NCBI GenBank assembly: GCA_016203305.1
Contig: JACQMY010000039.1
Coordinates: forward strand, 1-50,708
From: Candidatus Woesearchaeota archaeon
Lineage (GTDB): Archaea; Nanobdellota; Nanobdellia; Woesearchaeales; ARS49
Direction: 5' to 3'
Length of the DNA: 50,708 nucleotides
A program made the position numbers and the translations under genes. Position 1 is the first letter of the stretch; the number at the start of each line of letters is the position of its first letter. Shown piece by piece: positions 1-6,508 of this stretch. The notes under the pieces are model-generated. The model searched no databases. It saw nothing but the letters and a program-made list of their open reading frames with translations, and was not told where the DNA came from.

Positions 1-1546
1 CATCGTCGTCACCATACTTGAGCTGGTGCGTGAACGCCGGAGAACCACCAGTCAAACCAAGGGCTGCAGCAGTGTTTCCTGCCTCGTTGCTTGCCAAAGG
101 AACATCGAAAAAGATGCCCTCCTGGTTGGTGAACTCCAAGTCATACTCGTCGTCACCAGCTGCATCAACACGAACCAACGTGACACCAGTGTCCATCAAG
201 CCCTCGTATCGAATGTCCCAGTTCGGAGTCAACAAGCCCTCAGGCTCATCAAGCTGCGCACGAACACCAGTTCCTGGCGGGATATACATGTCGCCAAGCA
301 CTGCGTCAGCAGTCAAGTGATACCTCAAAGATGCCACTTCATACTCTGCGCCGGTCAAACTGTTGGCCTGCGGCGGGTTCGTTACGAACTGACCATTGAT
401 CAACACAAACGAGTCCTCAATGGTTTCCTCATTCACTTCAGCACCTGCAGCGACAAAGAGTGCATTCGACGTGTTTGTATCACGGAACTCAACCTTGTAC
501 GCACCAAGATAGAACTGAACGATGGACTTCTGAATGTCCTTACCAGTCGCGAGGATGTCACGAATACCAATCTGGGTACCGTCTGCAAGGACGTCAGTCT
601 CACCATCTTCAAGCTCATCGGTAATCTCTCCGTTGATACGGAACTTCACCGACCCTTCACCTGCGTTGGACGTCTCGGAAATAACGAGAACTTCAACCTC
701 GTACTCCTTGCCATCAACAACATAAGTCTCCTTATCGTTCTCTCCGAGAACAGCGGAAACCGCACCACCGATAAACTCAATGGTAAGGTCTGGCGTCGCA
801 TTAGTCCCTGTCAAAGTATTACCCGCACTACCCAAGTTTGCCAAGACCACGTTGTTAACTCGCAAATCCGTGTCAACAATGACAAAAGGCTGGCCGAGAA
901 TGGTGACATCCTCGTCTTCCAAATCCACCAAGTCGTCGCCCTCAACCTCAGACTCAAGACCCTCTTCAAATTCGAGTTCCCACTCAAAAATCAAGTCGCC
1001 ATCGTCCCAAAAAAGGTAATGACCAACACGATCACGCTCATCCTCAGCAAAAATCACTGAACTCGAACGCAAATTCGTGTGCGCCACCGGAGTACCCGCC
1101 GGAGTAACAAACCTCAAATACTGATTAAACTCCGTGCTACCCTGATCAGTAACAATCTGACCACCCTTGAGCATGTCAAGGTCCACTTCAGTAAGAGTCT
1201 CACGAACGTCCCCAATCTTCTCGCCAATTTCCAGCAAGTCAGAGGTCGATCCGATCTCCACCGCATCACCCTCAACCACGAGCTGCGAAGGCGCACCAGT
1301 TGCTGCGACCTTCACTACTGCCTGCGATTGAAGGCTCTGAATAATGTCGACTGCACCGACAACGTCTGAACCATCTGCTTGGTCACCGACAATAATAGCC
1401 AGGTTTGAAGCAGGCGTTCCATTCACGACGAATGGCGCCGGGTAATCTGACAACTTGGCCGCTGATGCACCGAAAATCGTCGCACCAACCATGGTCAAAC
1501 CCATACCCAAAGCCACCATCTTTTTTACCGCTTGTATTGCTTTCAT
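1..1546 (-). CDS. S-layer protein, N-terminal part (runs off the left edge)
   Basis: This minus-strand frame is open from ATG at 1546 to the window edge, about 515 codons, and is absent from the ORF track because no stop lies inside the window. The first 30 residues are a signal peptide (basic MKAIQAVKK, hydrophobic core, ASA-AK cleavage region). It is followed by IIVGDQA..SDVVGAVDI, which resembles the N-terminal motif of the methanococcal S-layer family (TIGR01564/S_layer_N). The rest is acidic and rich in Val, Thr and Gly, as expected for secreted beta-domains. A GGAGGTG ribosome-binding site fixes the start. It should form or anchor the surface lattice. The C-terminal half cannot be seen. 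Family assignment rests on the N-terminus and composition. Confidence 0.85.
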   Translation of the reverse strand, partial: MKAIQAVKKMVALGMGLTMVGATIFGASAAKLSDYPAPFVVNGTPASNLAIIVGDQADGSDVVGAVDIIQSLQSQAVVKVAATGAPSQLVVEGDAVEIGSTSDLLEIGEKIGDVRETLTEVDLDMLKGGQIVTDQGSTEFNQYLRFVTPAGTPVAHTNLRSSSVIFAEDERDRVGHYLFWDDGDLIFEWELEFEEGLESEVEGDDLVDLEDEDVTILGQPFVIVDTDLRVNNVVLANLGSAGNTLTGTNATPDLTIEFIGGAVSAVLGENDKETYVVDGKEYEVEVLVISETSNAGEGSVKFRINGEITDELEDGETDVLADGTQIGIRDILATGKDIQKSIVQFYLGAYKVEFRDTNTSNALFVAAGAEVNEETIEDSFVLINGQFVTNPPQANSLTGAEYEVASLRYHLTADAVLGDMYIPPGTGVRAQLDEPEGLLTPNWDIRYEGLMDTGVTLVRVDAAGDDEYDLEFTNQEGIFFDVPLASNEAGNTAAALGLTGGSPAFTHQLKYGDDD

Positions 1547-1554
1547 CTAACAAA

Positions 1555-1561
1555 CACCTCC
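1555..1561 (-). promoter_or_regulatory. Shine-Dalgarno site of the S-layer gene
   Basis: GGAGGTG on the minus strand lies 8 nt before the ATG at 1546. It is one of the strongest Shine-Dalgarno matches in the window, and it decides the start of a gene missing from the ORF track. Confidence 0.8.
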
Positions 1562-1700
1562 GTGTTTTTCGGTATCTTTACTTGATACAGCAAGAATTTT
1601 CCAAAACCGTCGTACATGGCTGTTTTTTGAATGACCATTTTTGTGGAACACGCCCTCTCTTTATTTTACAAGCCACAATCTGGTAACGAGTTCAAGCTAC

Positions 1701-1736
1701 CAGACAACTAGAAAATTTGTCTGCTTATAAATTTTT
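1701..1736 (-). promoter_or_regulatory. TATA box and leader hairpin of the S-layer gene
   Basis: On the minus strand, AAAAATTTATAAG (1724-1736) is a good archaeal TATA box. Just downstream, CAGACAA/TTGTCTG (1701-1707 with 1717-1723) form a 7-bp inverted repeat near the expected transcript start. That would give a 5' UTR of about 150 nt, unlike the leaderless genes elsewhere in this window. The rest of 1562-1800 shows no convincing ORF. The start site is inferred from TATA spacing. Confidence 0.5.
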
Positions 1737-1800
1737 CGCGCAATCCACCGTACTTTTTCTCTGGAAAACGTACTTGTTCCACGCGTTTATCGACGGTGAT

Positions 1801-2343
1801 TTATATACTGACCTTGCCGAAACGATCCCTTGAACACATCACCAACATCCTGGTACGTGAGTCTTCTTTTATAAGTTCTTTATAAACAGAAACGTCCTGA
1901 TCACTCGCCAAACACTCCCACACAGGATGACTATGCACATCAACAAGCACACCAGCAGGACAGGACACACTAGAAACATGAACAACAGACGCGCGCAACA
2001 CCTCCGGAAAAAACACGCGCTCTATAATATACTCCGAACCAGAAACCCTGCCAAACAAACACGCCTTAATCTCACGATGCTGATTAGCAACATACTCCTC
2101 TTGCAAACGCTCCAAAGAACCATTCACAAAAACAAAAGAAACATCAGAAAAAACCAAAGAAGCAGAACTAACCTTACTACTCTCAACCCAACTCTGCAAA
2201 GAATCAGAAAACACCAAAGAAACAACCAACACCAACAACAAAAAACCAACAACCATCAACAAAGGCTTCCTCAATGTAGAAACAGGCACGTCCTTCAACA
2301 AATCTTCTTCTTTAATACCTTCAAAAACCGGATTACGACTCAT
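1801..2343 (-). CDS. Membrane-anchored JAMM/MPN-domain metalloprotease-like protein
   Basis: The 180 residues begin with a short polar segment ending in RKP, then one strong membrane helix (about residues 28-46), then a JAB/MPN domain. The JAMM zinc signature is complete: HSHP at 137-140, then six residues, S147 and D150, matching HxHP-x6-S-x2-D. A glutamate in HREIKACLFG near residue 90 sits where the catalytic Glu of the family lies. JAMM enzymes cleave isopeptide bonds, such as those of ubiquitin-like modifiers. The positive-inside rule puts the N-terminus in the cytoplasm and the catalytic domain outside, which is unusual. It lies just upstream of the S-layer gene on the same strand. The substrate is unknown. 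Confidence 0.75.
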   Translation of the reverse strand: MSRNPVFEGIKEEDLLKDVPVSTLRKPLLMVVGFLLLVLVVSLVFSDSLQSWVESSKVSSASLVFSDVSFVFVNGSLERLQEEYVANQHREIKACLFGRVSGSEYIIERVFFPEVLRASVVHVSSVSCPAGVLVDVHSHPVWECLASDQDVSVYKELIKEDSRTRMLVMCSRDRFGKVSI

Positions 2344-2345
2344 GG

Positions 2346-2450
2346 CAATTAGCTATTGGCTGCTGGCTATTAGAAGGTAGTGGTAGGAAGAAGGACTAAG
2401 GCGGAAGGGCGAAGATAGACGTCTTCATCCTTCCACCCTATACCTTTATA
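2346..2450. repeat. Dispersed TAGG/AAGG tract with nested hairpin
   Basis: This tract between two minus-strand genes contains TTGGCTGCTGGCTATTAG, AAGGACTAAGGCGGAAGG and then a nested hairpin, GGAAGG-gc-GAAGA-tagacg-TCTTC-at-CCTTCC. The hairpin half is nearly identical to 27711-27745, and the word TTGGCTATTAG recurs at 28484-28620. It encodes nothing obvious. It may also end or process transcripts. Confidence 0.6.
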
Positions 2451-2456
2451 ATCTAT

Positions 2457-2885
2457 TCATCGCAACGGAAGCCCTGAACTCGTAGCAGCACCATAGACAT
2501 ACTTATCACGAGGCAATCTGTACACCGGAGCGAGAACATCCTGATTATTGCCACCAGGCAAACAACACCACTGCTGCTTGTCCTCAAACCACAAGCACGG
2601 ATCAGGCCCATCAGAAGACGGGCCACAAACCAACTTATCCTTATTCGCAACGACCTTACCTTGCATACGCTGAACGAACAAATCATGCTCGTTCACAGAC
2701 GCAAGACGATCAGCACGCTGCTGAGCTCGCTTCAACCCAGGGCCATACAACTTGCCACCAGTGCCATAAGCCATCCAAGCACCATACGCCTGGCCGGTAA
2801 CCGAAGGGTCACCAACAGCAACAAACGTTGCAAAAGCCGAAATCACGACAATGCCAACAATCATAAAAACTACAAATTTTTCCAT
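2457..2885 (-). CDS. Small anchored surface protein, unknown function
   Basis: About 143 residues. The N-terminus MEKFVVFMIVGIVVISAFATF is a membrane segment or uncleaved signal anchor, followed by a polar region with CGPSS...PCLW and WCCLPGG, so disulphides outside the cell are likely. The start ATG at 2885 has AGGTG six nt upstream. The in-frame ATG at 2891 overlaps the preceding stop (TGATG), so translational coupling is possible from either. The first 20 residues resemble those of the upstream gene (MERFAVLSILGIVVISL), suggesting a paralogous family. I recognise no domain. Confidence 0.65.
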   Translation of the reverse strand: MEKFVVFMIVGIVVISAFATFVAVGDPSVTGQAYGAWMAYGTGGKLYGPGLKRAQQRADRLASVNEHDLFVQRMQGKVVANKDKLVCGPSSDGPDPCLWFEDKQQWCCLPGGNNQDVLAPVYRLPRDKYVYGAATSSGLPLR

Positions 2886-2890
2886 AGTCA

Positions 2891-3367
2891 TCACCTGCAA
2901 TTACCGTTATAACACTTCTGACCCTTCAAACACGCACGCGTCACCCAACCAAAACCAGATGACGTCCTCTCACAAACCATACGAACACCCTTCATACAAA
3001 CCTTCGAACCAGCCTTCTTAATATTCCAACGATCAATCCTACAACCACCACTACACATCAAATCAACAGAACAATCAGGATCATCACAATCAACCTTTTT
3101 ATCAAAATCATCATCAACACCATTCTGACAACGCTCCATAGACGTCGGACCAGGACCAGTCATACCCTTCGGCATAGCAGTACTCGGCCTGCCACCACCC
3201 TGCGGATCATAATGCCACTGAGGCTGGTTGCCAACAACAGTAGGAATAAACTGAGACGGCAAACCAACAGGAAACCCCTGCATGCCAGTCAAGGAAAGCT
3301 CACCAAGAACGGCAACCAACGAAATAACAACAATTCCCAAAATTGACAAAACAGCAAAACGTTCCAT
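2891..3367 (-). CDS. Cysteine-containing anchored surface protein
   Basis: The ORF opens at 3436, but the likely start is ATG at 3367 (MERFAVLS), preceded by AAGGTG, giving about 158 residues. A hydrophobic anchor (residues 4-22) is followed by a Pro/Gly-rich stretch. Then comes the motif CQNGVDDDFDKKVDCDDPDC, common in secreted bacterial and archaeal proteins, and finally eight further cysteines (CSGGC, CMKG, CER, CLKGQKCYNGNC). Cys-pairing outside the membrane is likely. It forms an operon with the next gene. Function unknown. Confidence 0.65.
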   Translation of the reverse strand: MERFAVLSILGIVVISLVAVLGELSLTGMQGFPVGLPSQFIPTVVGNQPQWHYDPQGGGRPSTAMPKGMTGPGPTSMERCQNGVDDDFDKKVDCDDPDCSVDLMCSGGCRIDRWNIKKAGSKVCMKGVRMVCERTSSGFGWVTRACLKGQKCYNGNCR

Positions 3368-3400
3368 GAGCACCTTTTTTAACAAACATACACCGGAGAG

Positions 3401-3409
3401 TATATAAAT
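3401..3409. promoter_or_regulatory. TATA box in a divergent intergenic region
   Basis: TATATAAAT lies between the minus-strand surface gene (start 3367) and the plus-strand CYTH gene (start 3431). It is 22-30 nt before the CYTH ATG, consistent with a leaderless plus-strand transcript. The motif is nearly symmetrical and could serve both directions. Confidence 0.55.
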
Positions 3410-3430
3410 ATTACGAGAAGCAAACGCACC

Positions 3431-4047
3431 ATGCACGAAGTCGAGTACATCGGACCGCTTACAAACGAGCAGTATGAAAGACTATCACACTTCTTCCAAG
3501 AAAATGGAAAGTTCATCAAAGAAAAAAAGCGCTTATCTCTCCTATACTTCCGCGGGGAAATACCAGAAGACATAAACGACATCAAAGATGAACAAGTAGA
3601 CCTGCGCATAAGAATAACCAACAAACAACCAGAACTCACTCTAAAACACGGAACATTCCGCCCAACCAACGGTCGCAAAGAAATCACCGTACAACTAACA
3701 TCCGACCAACTACAAGCACAAACACAACTCCTCTGCCACTAGGATGGGAACACGGCATCATCCACCCCGCACACAGCAAAGTCTACACATACAAAAACGT
3801 CGAATTCGCCCTCGTCACTTTCCCAGGACATGGACACACCTTCGAAGCAGAAATCCTATGCGAAGAAAAACAAGCAAACGACGCACATGAAACGATCAAA
3901 AAACTCCTGAAACAACTCAACCTCACACCATACACCCAAGCAGAATTCTACGAACACTGCAACCAAATGAACAAAACAGCCATGCGATTTGATTTCAGCA
4001 AAGAAACAATAGAAGGATTAAGAGAGTATTACAAAGAATATTTCTGA
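3431..4047 (+). pseudogene. CYTH-domain phosphohydrolase, frameshifted
   Basis: The first part (3431-3742) begins MHEVEYIGPL and holds alternating charged residues (DLRIRITNK, ELTLKHGTF, KEITVQL) typical of the CYTH tunnel fold (thiamine triphosphatase and class IV adenylate cyclase). It ends in TAG at 3740. A second frame continues without a gap, LGWEHGIIHP...SKVYTYKN...FEAEILCEE, to TGA at 4045. This is the C-terminal half of the same fold, including the FEAEI strand. Inserting one base near 3740 (CACT_AGG) would join them into about 205 residues. It is either a recent pseudogene or a sequence error. Activity on a triphosphate substrate is the family expectation only. Confidence 0.7.
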
Positions 4048-4064
4048 ATAGAACAGACGAAAAG

Positions 4065-4126
4065 GGTTTGGTCAGCAAAATATCCGGAAAACACTACAGA
4101 AAACAACTGTTTCTCCGGTTCAAACC
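4065..4126 (+). other. Stem-loop upstream of the tRNA gene
   Basis: GGTTTG (4065) pairs with CAAACC (4121), and CCGGA (4084) pairs with TCCGG (4114). It lies just after the CYTH gene and before the tRNA promoter. It may be a 3' UTR structure. A similar inverted repeat (AAATCCG...CGGATTT, 29928-29970) precedes the RNA-like region at 30 kb. Confidence 0.35.
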
Positions 4127-4153
4127 ATAAACTATCCCGATTTATCATCGACT

Positions 4154-4164
4154 GGTATAAATTT
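4154..4164 (+). promoter_or_regulatory. TATA box of the tRNA gene
   Basis: GGTATAAATTT ends 24 nt before the first base of the tRNA at 4188, the usual archaeal TATA spacing. It supports the tRNA being an expressed gene, not a fragment. Confidence 0.6.
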
Positions 4165-4187
4165 GAGTAAAAAAGAAAGAAAAACAC

Positions 4188-4303
4188 GCCGGCGTTGGCT
4201 AACCAGGTTGGCCGGCGGTCCGAAACACCGCTGCCCGTAAGGGCTTCTGGGTTCAAATACCTTTCGGTGTACGACCGTAGGGATGAAAATCCCGGCGCCG
4301 GCG
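4188..4303 (+). tRNA. Class II tRNA (serine-like) with a T-loop intron; anticodon uncertain
   Basis: The acceptor stem GCCGGCG/CGCCGGC is perfect, with discriminator G. D-arm GGCTAACCAGGTTGGCC, anticodon stem GCGGT/ACCGC and a long variable arm GCCC-GTAA-GGGC follow. CTGGG-TTCAAAT begins the T-arm, but its partner CCCGG appears only 32 nt later, so about 4259-4290 reads as an intron within the T-loop (it holds its own CGGT/ACCG hairpin; junction ambiguous by about 4 nt). The acceptor type, G73 and long arm suggest tRNA-Ser. The 7-nt anticodon loop CCGAAAC lacks U33; strict counting gives GAA, whereas the pattern looks like a disturbed CGA. A T-run follows at 4306. Confidence 0.6.
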
Positions 4304-4312
4304 GCCTTTTTC

Positions 4313-4505
4313 ATGCGGCGGACAGGTAGTCGCCGACTGCGGTCGTCGGAACCTGTCCTTGCTTGTTCGCTTCGCTCACAATGCGGCGGACAGGATTCGA
4401 ACCTCAGCCCGTCTGCGGACGTTCGGAGCTTCGAATCCATCGTGATTTATCCACAAGAATATGCTGCGCATTTCCTATCTTATGCGGCGGACAGGATTCG
4501 AACCT
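4313..4505. repeat. Three copies of the tRNA-Leu 3' end
   Basis: ATGCGGCGGACAGG occurs at 4313, 4381 and 4482. The last copy is the acceptor and T-arm end of tRNA-Leu. The middle copy shares 22 bases beyond the ATG (4383-4404 against 4484-4505), then diverges. The first diverges after 14. Repeats of a tRNA 3' end are what integration or excision at a tRNA leaves behind. No integrase is nearby. Confidence 0.6.
4320..4358. repeat. Hairpin GGACAGGT/ACCTGTCC
   Basis: An 8-bp perfect inverted repeat (4320-4327 with 4351-4358) encloses a second partial stem (CCGAC...GTCG). It begins inside the first tRNA-end copy and is followed by TTCGCTTCGCTC. A similar GCTTCGCTCGATCGCTC word sits inside the palindrome near 40.8 kb. 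Confidence 0.5.
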
Positions 4506-4566
4506 GCGAAGGCACTAAGCCGCTGGAGTCTAAATCCAGCCCGTTTGACCGCTTCGGTACCGCCGC
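4483..4566 (-). tRNA. tRNA-Leu (anticodon UAG)
   Basis: On the minus strand, GCGGCGG pairs with CCGCCGC as the acceptor stem, with discriminator A. The anticodon arm is CTGGA-TTTAGAC-TCCAG, giving anticodon TAG. The long variable arm CGGCTTAGTGCCTTCG and T-arm CAGG-TTCGAAT-CCTG complete a normal class II leucine tRNA of about 84 nt with no intron. CCA is not encoded. The gene lies downstream of the LSm-L37e pair on the same strand. Confidence 0.9.
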
Positions 4567-4610
4567 GTCAAAGTAAAAATAAGATGATTGTTCTTAAACT
4601 TATTGAGAAA

Positions 4611-4799
4611 TCATAGCTTGCTTCGCTTTCTTGAGTTCTTCCAAGCATAGCCACGCATTTTCGGACCATTGCCAAAACCACAGCTCGCACAAGCCTTCTT
4701 GGTAGCATGATAACTACACCTGCCACAACGCCTGCACGGAATGTGTGACTTCCCGCGCGAGCGCAATCCCTGCGAACCAGTACCGCCAAGTCCTTTCAT
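4611..4799 (-). CDS. rpl37e: Large ribosomal subunit protein L37e
   Basis: The 62-residue basic protein begins MKGLGGTGSQGLRSRGKSHI and contains the zinc ribbon CRRCG...CASCGFG, with YHATKK between the cysteine pairs, diagnostic of L37e. It binds 23S rRNA. It starts 2 nt after the LSm stop, reproducing the LSm-L37e gene pair conserved across archaea. The ORF track also lists a longer overlapping frame on the same strand (4568-4789), which is a shadow. Confidence 0.95.
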   Translation of the reverse strand: MKGLGGTGSQGLRSRGKSHIPCRRCGRCSYHATKKACASCGFGNGPKMRGYAWKNSRKRSKL

Positions 4800-4801
4800 T
4801 G

Positions 4802-5023
4802 TTATGCAGGACTGATGAGAATGATTGTGTCACCGCGAATAAACGCAGTGCCAAGCTTACGCTTCACTTCACCATCAACCCGTTCCTCTGTATCGTCTAA
4901 AACAACGTTAATGTGAATATCAAACGCTCTCAGCGAACCAACATACTGCCGGCCATTCTTGCACTCCACTATGACCTTGCGGTCACGAGCGCGATTCAAT
5001 GCATCAAGCGGTCTTGCTTCCAT
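4802..5023 (-). CDS. Archaeal Sm-like (LSm) RNA-binding protein
   Basis: The 73 residues show the Sm fold. Sm1 spans about residues 17-45 (VIVECKNGRQYVGSLRAFD, then HINVVLDD) and Sm2 is AFIRGDTIILISP at the C-terminus. SmAP proteins form heptameric rings that bind U-rich RNA. The gene heads the LSm-L37e operon with AGAGGTGG just before its ATG and a TATA box (ATTTAAATA) at 5061-5070 on the minus strand. Confidence 0.93.
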   Translation of the reverse strand: MEARPLDALNRARDRKVIVECKNGRQYVGSLRAFDIHINVVLDDTEERVDGEVKRKLGTAFIRGDTIILISPA

Positions 5024-5060
5024 TTTAAATCCACCTCTTTGCTCGAAGCCAGAGGGAGAC

Positions 5061-5135
5061 TATTTAAATGTTTCGTAATTCGATTTTCGATGTTCGACGG
5101 AACACCATAACAATACTCCGAAAACATTTTTAAAC
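5061..5135. promoter_or_regulatory. Divergent promoters of the LSm and glycosylation operons
   Basis: TATTTAAATG (5061-5070) reads as a TATA box toward the LSm gene. CATTTTTAAACC (5125-5136) reads as one toward the GT2 gene and ends about 20 nt before its ATG at 5157, so that transcript is probably leaderless. Confidence 0.5.
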
Positions 5136-5156
5136 CTGCCTTTAACACACTGACTT

Positions 5157-5879
5157 ATGTACAAAGAGAAAAAAGTCAGCGTTGTGCTGCCAACCTACAA
5201 CGAAAAAGATTCCATCCGCAAAGCAATACAAGACCTTTATGCAACAGGACTTGTTGATGAAGTAGTTGTTATTAACAACAACGCCAAAAAAGGAACAGAT
5301 GAAGAAGTAAAACAAACACCAGCCACTCTAGTCTATGAAAAAAAACAAGGACTTGGCTGGGCGACAAGAAAAGGATTCCAAGAAGCAACAGGAGACCTCA
5401 TCATACTATCCGAACCAGACGGCACATACGTTGCAAGAGACATTGAAAAATTACTTGTCTTCTCAGATGATTTTGATGTTGTCTTCGGCACGCGAACAAC
5501 ACGAGCTCTAATCTGGAAAGGAGCAAACATGGGGCTATTCCTCAAATGGGGAAACTGGTTTGTGGCAAAACTTGTTGAAGTATTGTATGGAACACCTCAC
5601 CTGAGCGACGTAGGCTGCACAATGAGACTGCTACGCAAAAGCGCTCTCAAGAAAATACAACTATACTTCCAAGGAGGCCACAACATATTCAACGTACAAA
5701 TCCTCCTATTGGTAGCGCTCAAAAAACTCAAGTTCACAGAAGTTCCAGTAAATTACAAAGGAAGAGAAGGCGGAAAAGGATTTACTGAAAATAAGTGGAG
5801 AGCATTCAAACTAGGGTTAATCATGATTGCATACTTGCTCAAGACACGCATGCTATCCTGGCTAGGACGATACCCATGA
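5157..5879 (+). CDS. Family 2 glycosyltransferase (dolichol-phosphate sugar synthase type)
   Basis: The 240 residues begin VSVVLPTYNEKDSI, the GT2 nucleotide-binding start. EVVVINNNA and LSEPDGTY (the metal-binding acidic motif) follow, then DVVFGTR and the acceptor-side region DVGCTMRLLRKSAL. This pattern matches polyprenyl-phosphate glycosyltransferases that move a sugar from a nucleotide donor to a lipid phosphate at the membrane. It overlaps the following methyltransferase by ATGA, so the two are co-translated with the GT39 gene behind. A role in surface glycan or protein glycosylation is inferred from this trio. Confidence 0.88.
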   Translation: MYKEKKVSVVLPTYNEKDSIRKAIQDLYATGLVDEVVVINNNAKKGTDEEVKQTPATLVYEKKQGLGWATRKGFQEATGDLIILSEPDGTYVARDIEKLLVFSDDFDVVFGTRTTRALIWKGANMGLFLKWGNWFVAKLVEVLYGTPHLSDVGCTMRLLRKSALKKIQLYFQGGHNIFNVQILLLVALKKLKFTEVPVNYKGREGGKGFTENKWRAFKLGLIMIAYLLKTRMLSWLGRYP

Positions 5880-6508
5880 AATATTTTGAGACCCGATACT
5901 CACAAGACCCCCGCAGAACGGTTGTTTGGAAACAAATTACAAGCTACCTCTCACGCTGGATAACTCCTGATGCAACAGTGCTTGAACTCGGTGGAGGCTA
6001 TTGCGACTTCATCAACAATGTCAAAGCAAAAGAAAAACACGTGGTTGACATAACGCCAAATGTCAAAAAATACGCTGCAACAGACGTACACGCACACGTC
6101 GCAGACGTGCGAACATTCACACTCAACCAAAAGTTCGACATAGTATTCGCCAGCAATCTACTTGAACACTTCACAGATGAAGACCTGGAAAAAATAATGA
6201 AAAACGTTTCACATCTGCTAAAGCCAGGAGGACAACTAATTCTCCTTCAGCCAAACTATCGCTACGCTACAAAAGAATACTTCGACGATTACACCCACAA
6301 AAAAATCTTCAGCCACATCAGCTTGTGCGACTTCCTCGCAACACAAGAATTCACAGTCAAGACCTGCAAGCCCAAATTCCTACCACTCTCATTCAAAAGC
6401 AGCAAGCTTCCCGCGCCAGGCTGGCTAGTATGGCTCTACCTACACTCACCACTCAAACCGTTTGCAAAACAAATGCTAGTGGTGGCAATCAATGAAAAAA
6501 ATAACTAG
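5876..6508 (+). CDS. SAM-dependent class I methyltransferase
   Basis: The ORF opens at 5795, but ATG at 5876 overlaps the GT2 stop (ATGA) and gives a protein of about 210 residues starting MKYFETRYSQ. The SAM-binding motif is VLELGGGYCDF (about residues 37-47), followed by ADVRTF, IVFASNLLEHF and LLKPGGQLILLQP, the standard order in Methyltransf_11. Between two glycosyltransferases it may methylate a glycan or lipid intermediate. The exact substrate cannot be read from sequence. Confidence 0.87.
   Translation: MKYFETRYSQDPRRTVVWKQITSYLSRWITPDATVLELGGGYCDFINNVKAKEKHVVDITPNVKKYAATDVHAHVADVRTFTLNQKFDIVFASNLLEHFTDEDLEKIMKNVSHLLKPGGQLILLQPNYRYATKEYFDDYTHKKIFSHISLCDFLATQEFTVKTCKPKFLPLSFKSSKLPAPGWLVWLYLHSPLKPFAKQMLVVAINEKNN

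Noticed and set aside
26-1060. 344-residue plus-strand ORF over the S-layer region
   Set aside because: It mirrors the codon structure of the S-layer reading frame, has no recognisable domain and overlaps a gene with signal peptide and ribosome-binding site.
1927-2352. 141-residue plus-strand ORF opposite the JAMM gene
   Set aside because: Low-complexity Asn/Arg/Thr translation of the reverse strand. The JAMM frame has a full motif and a start.
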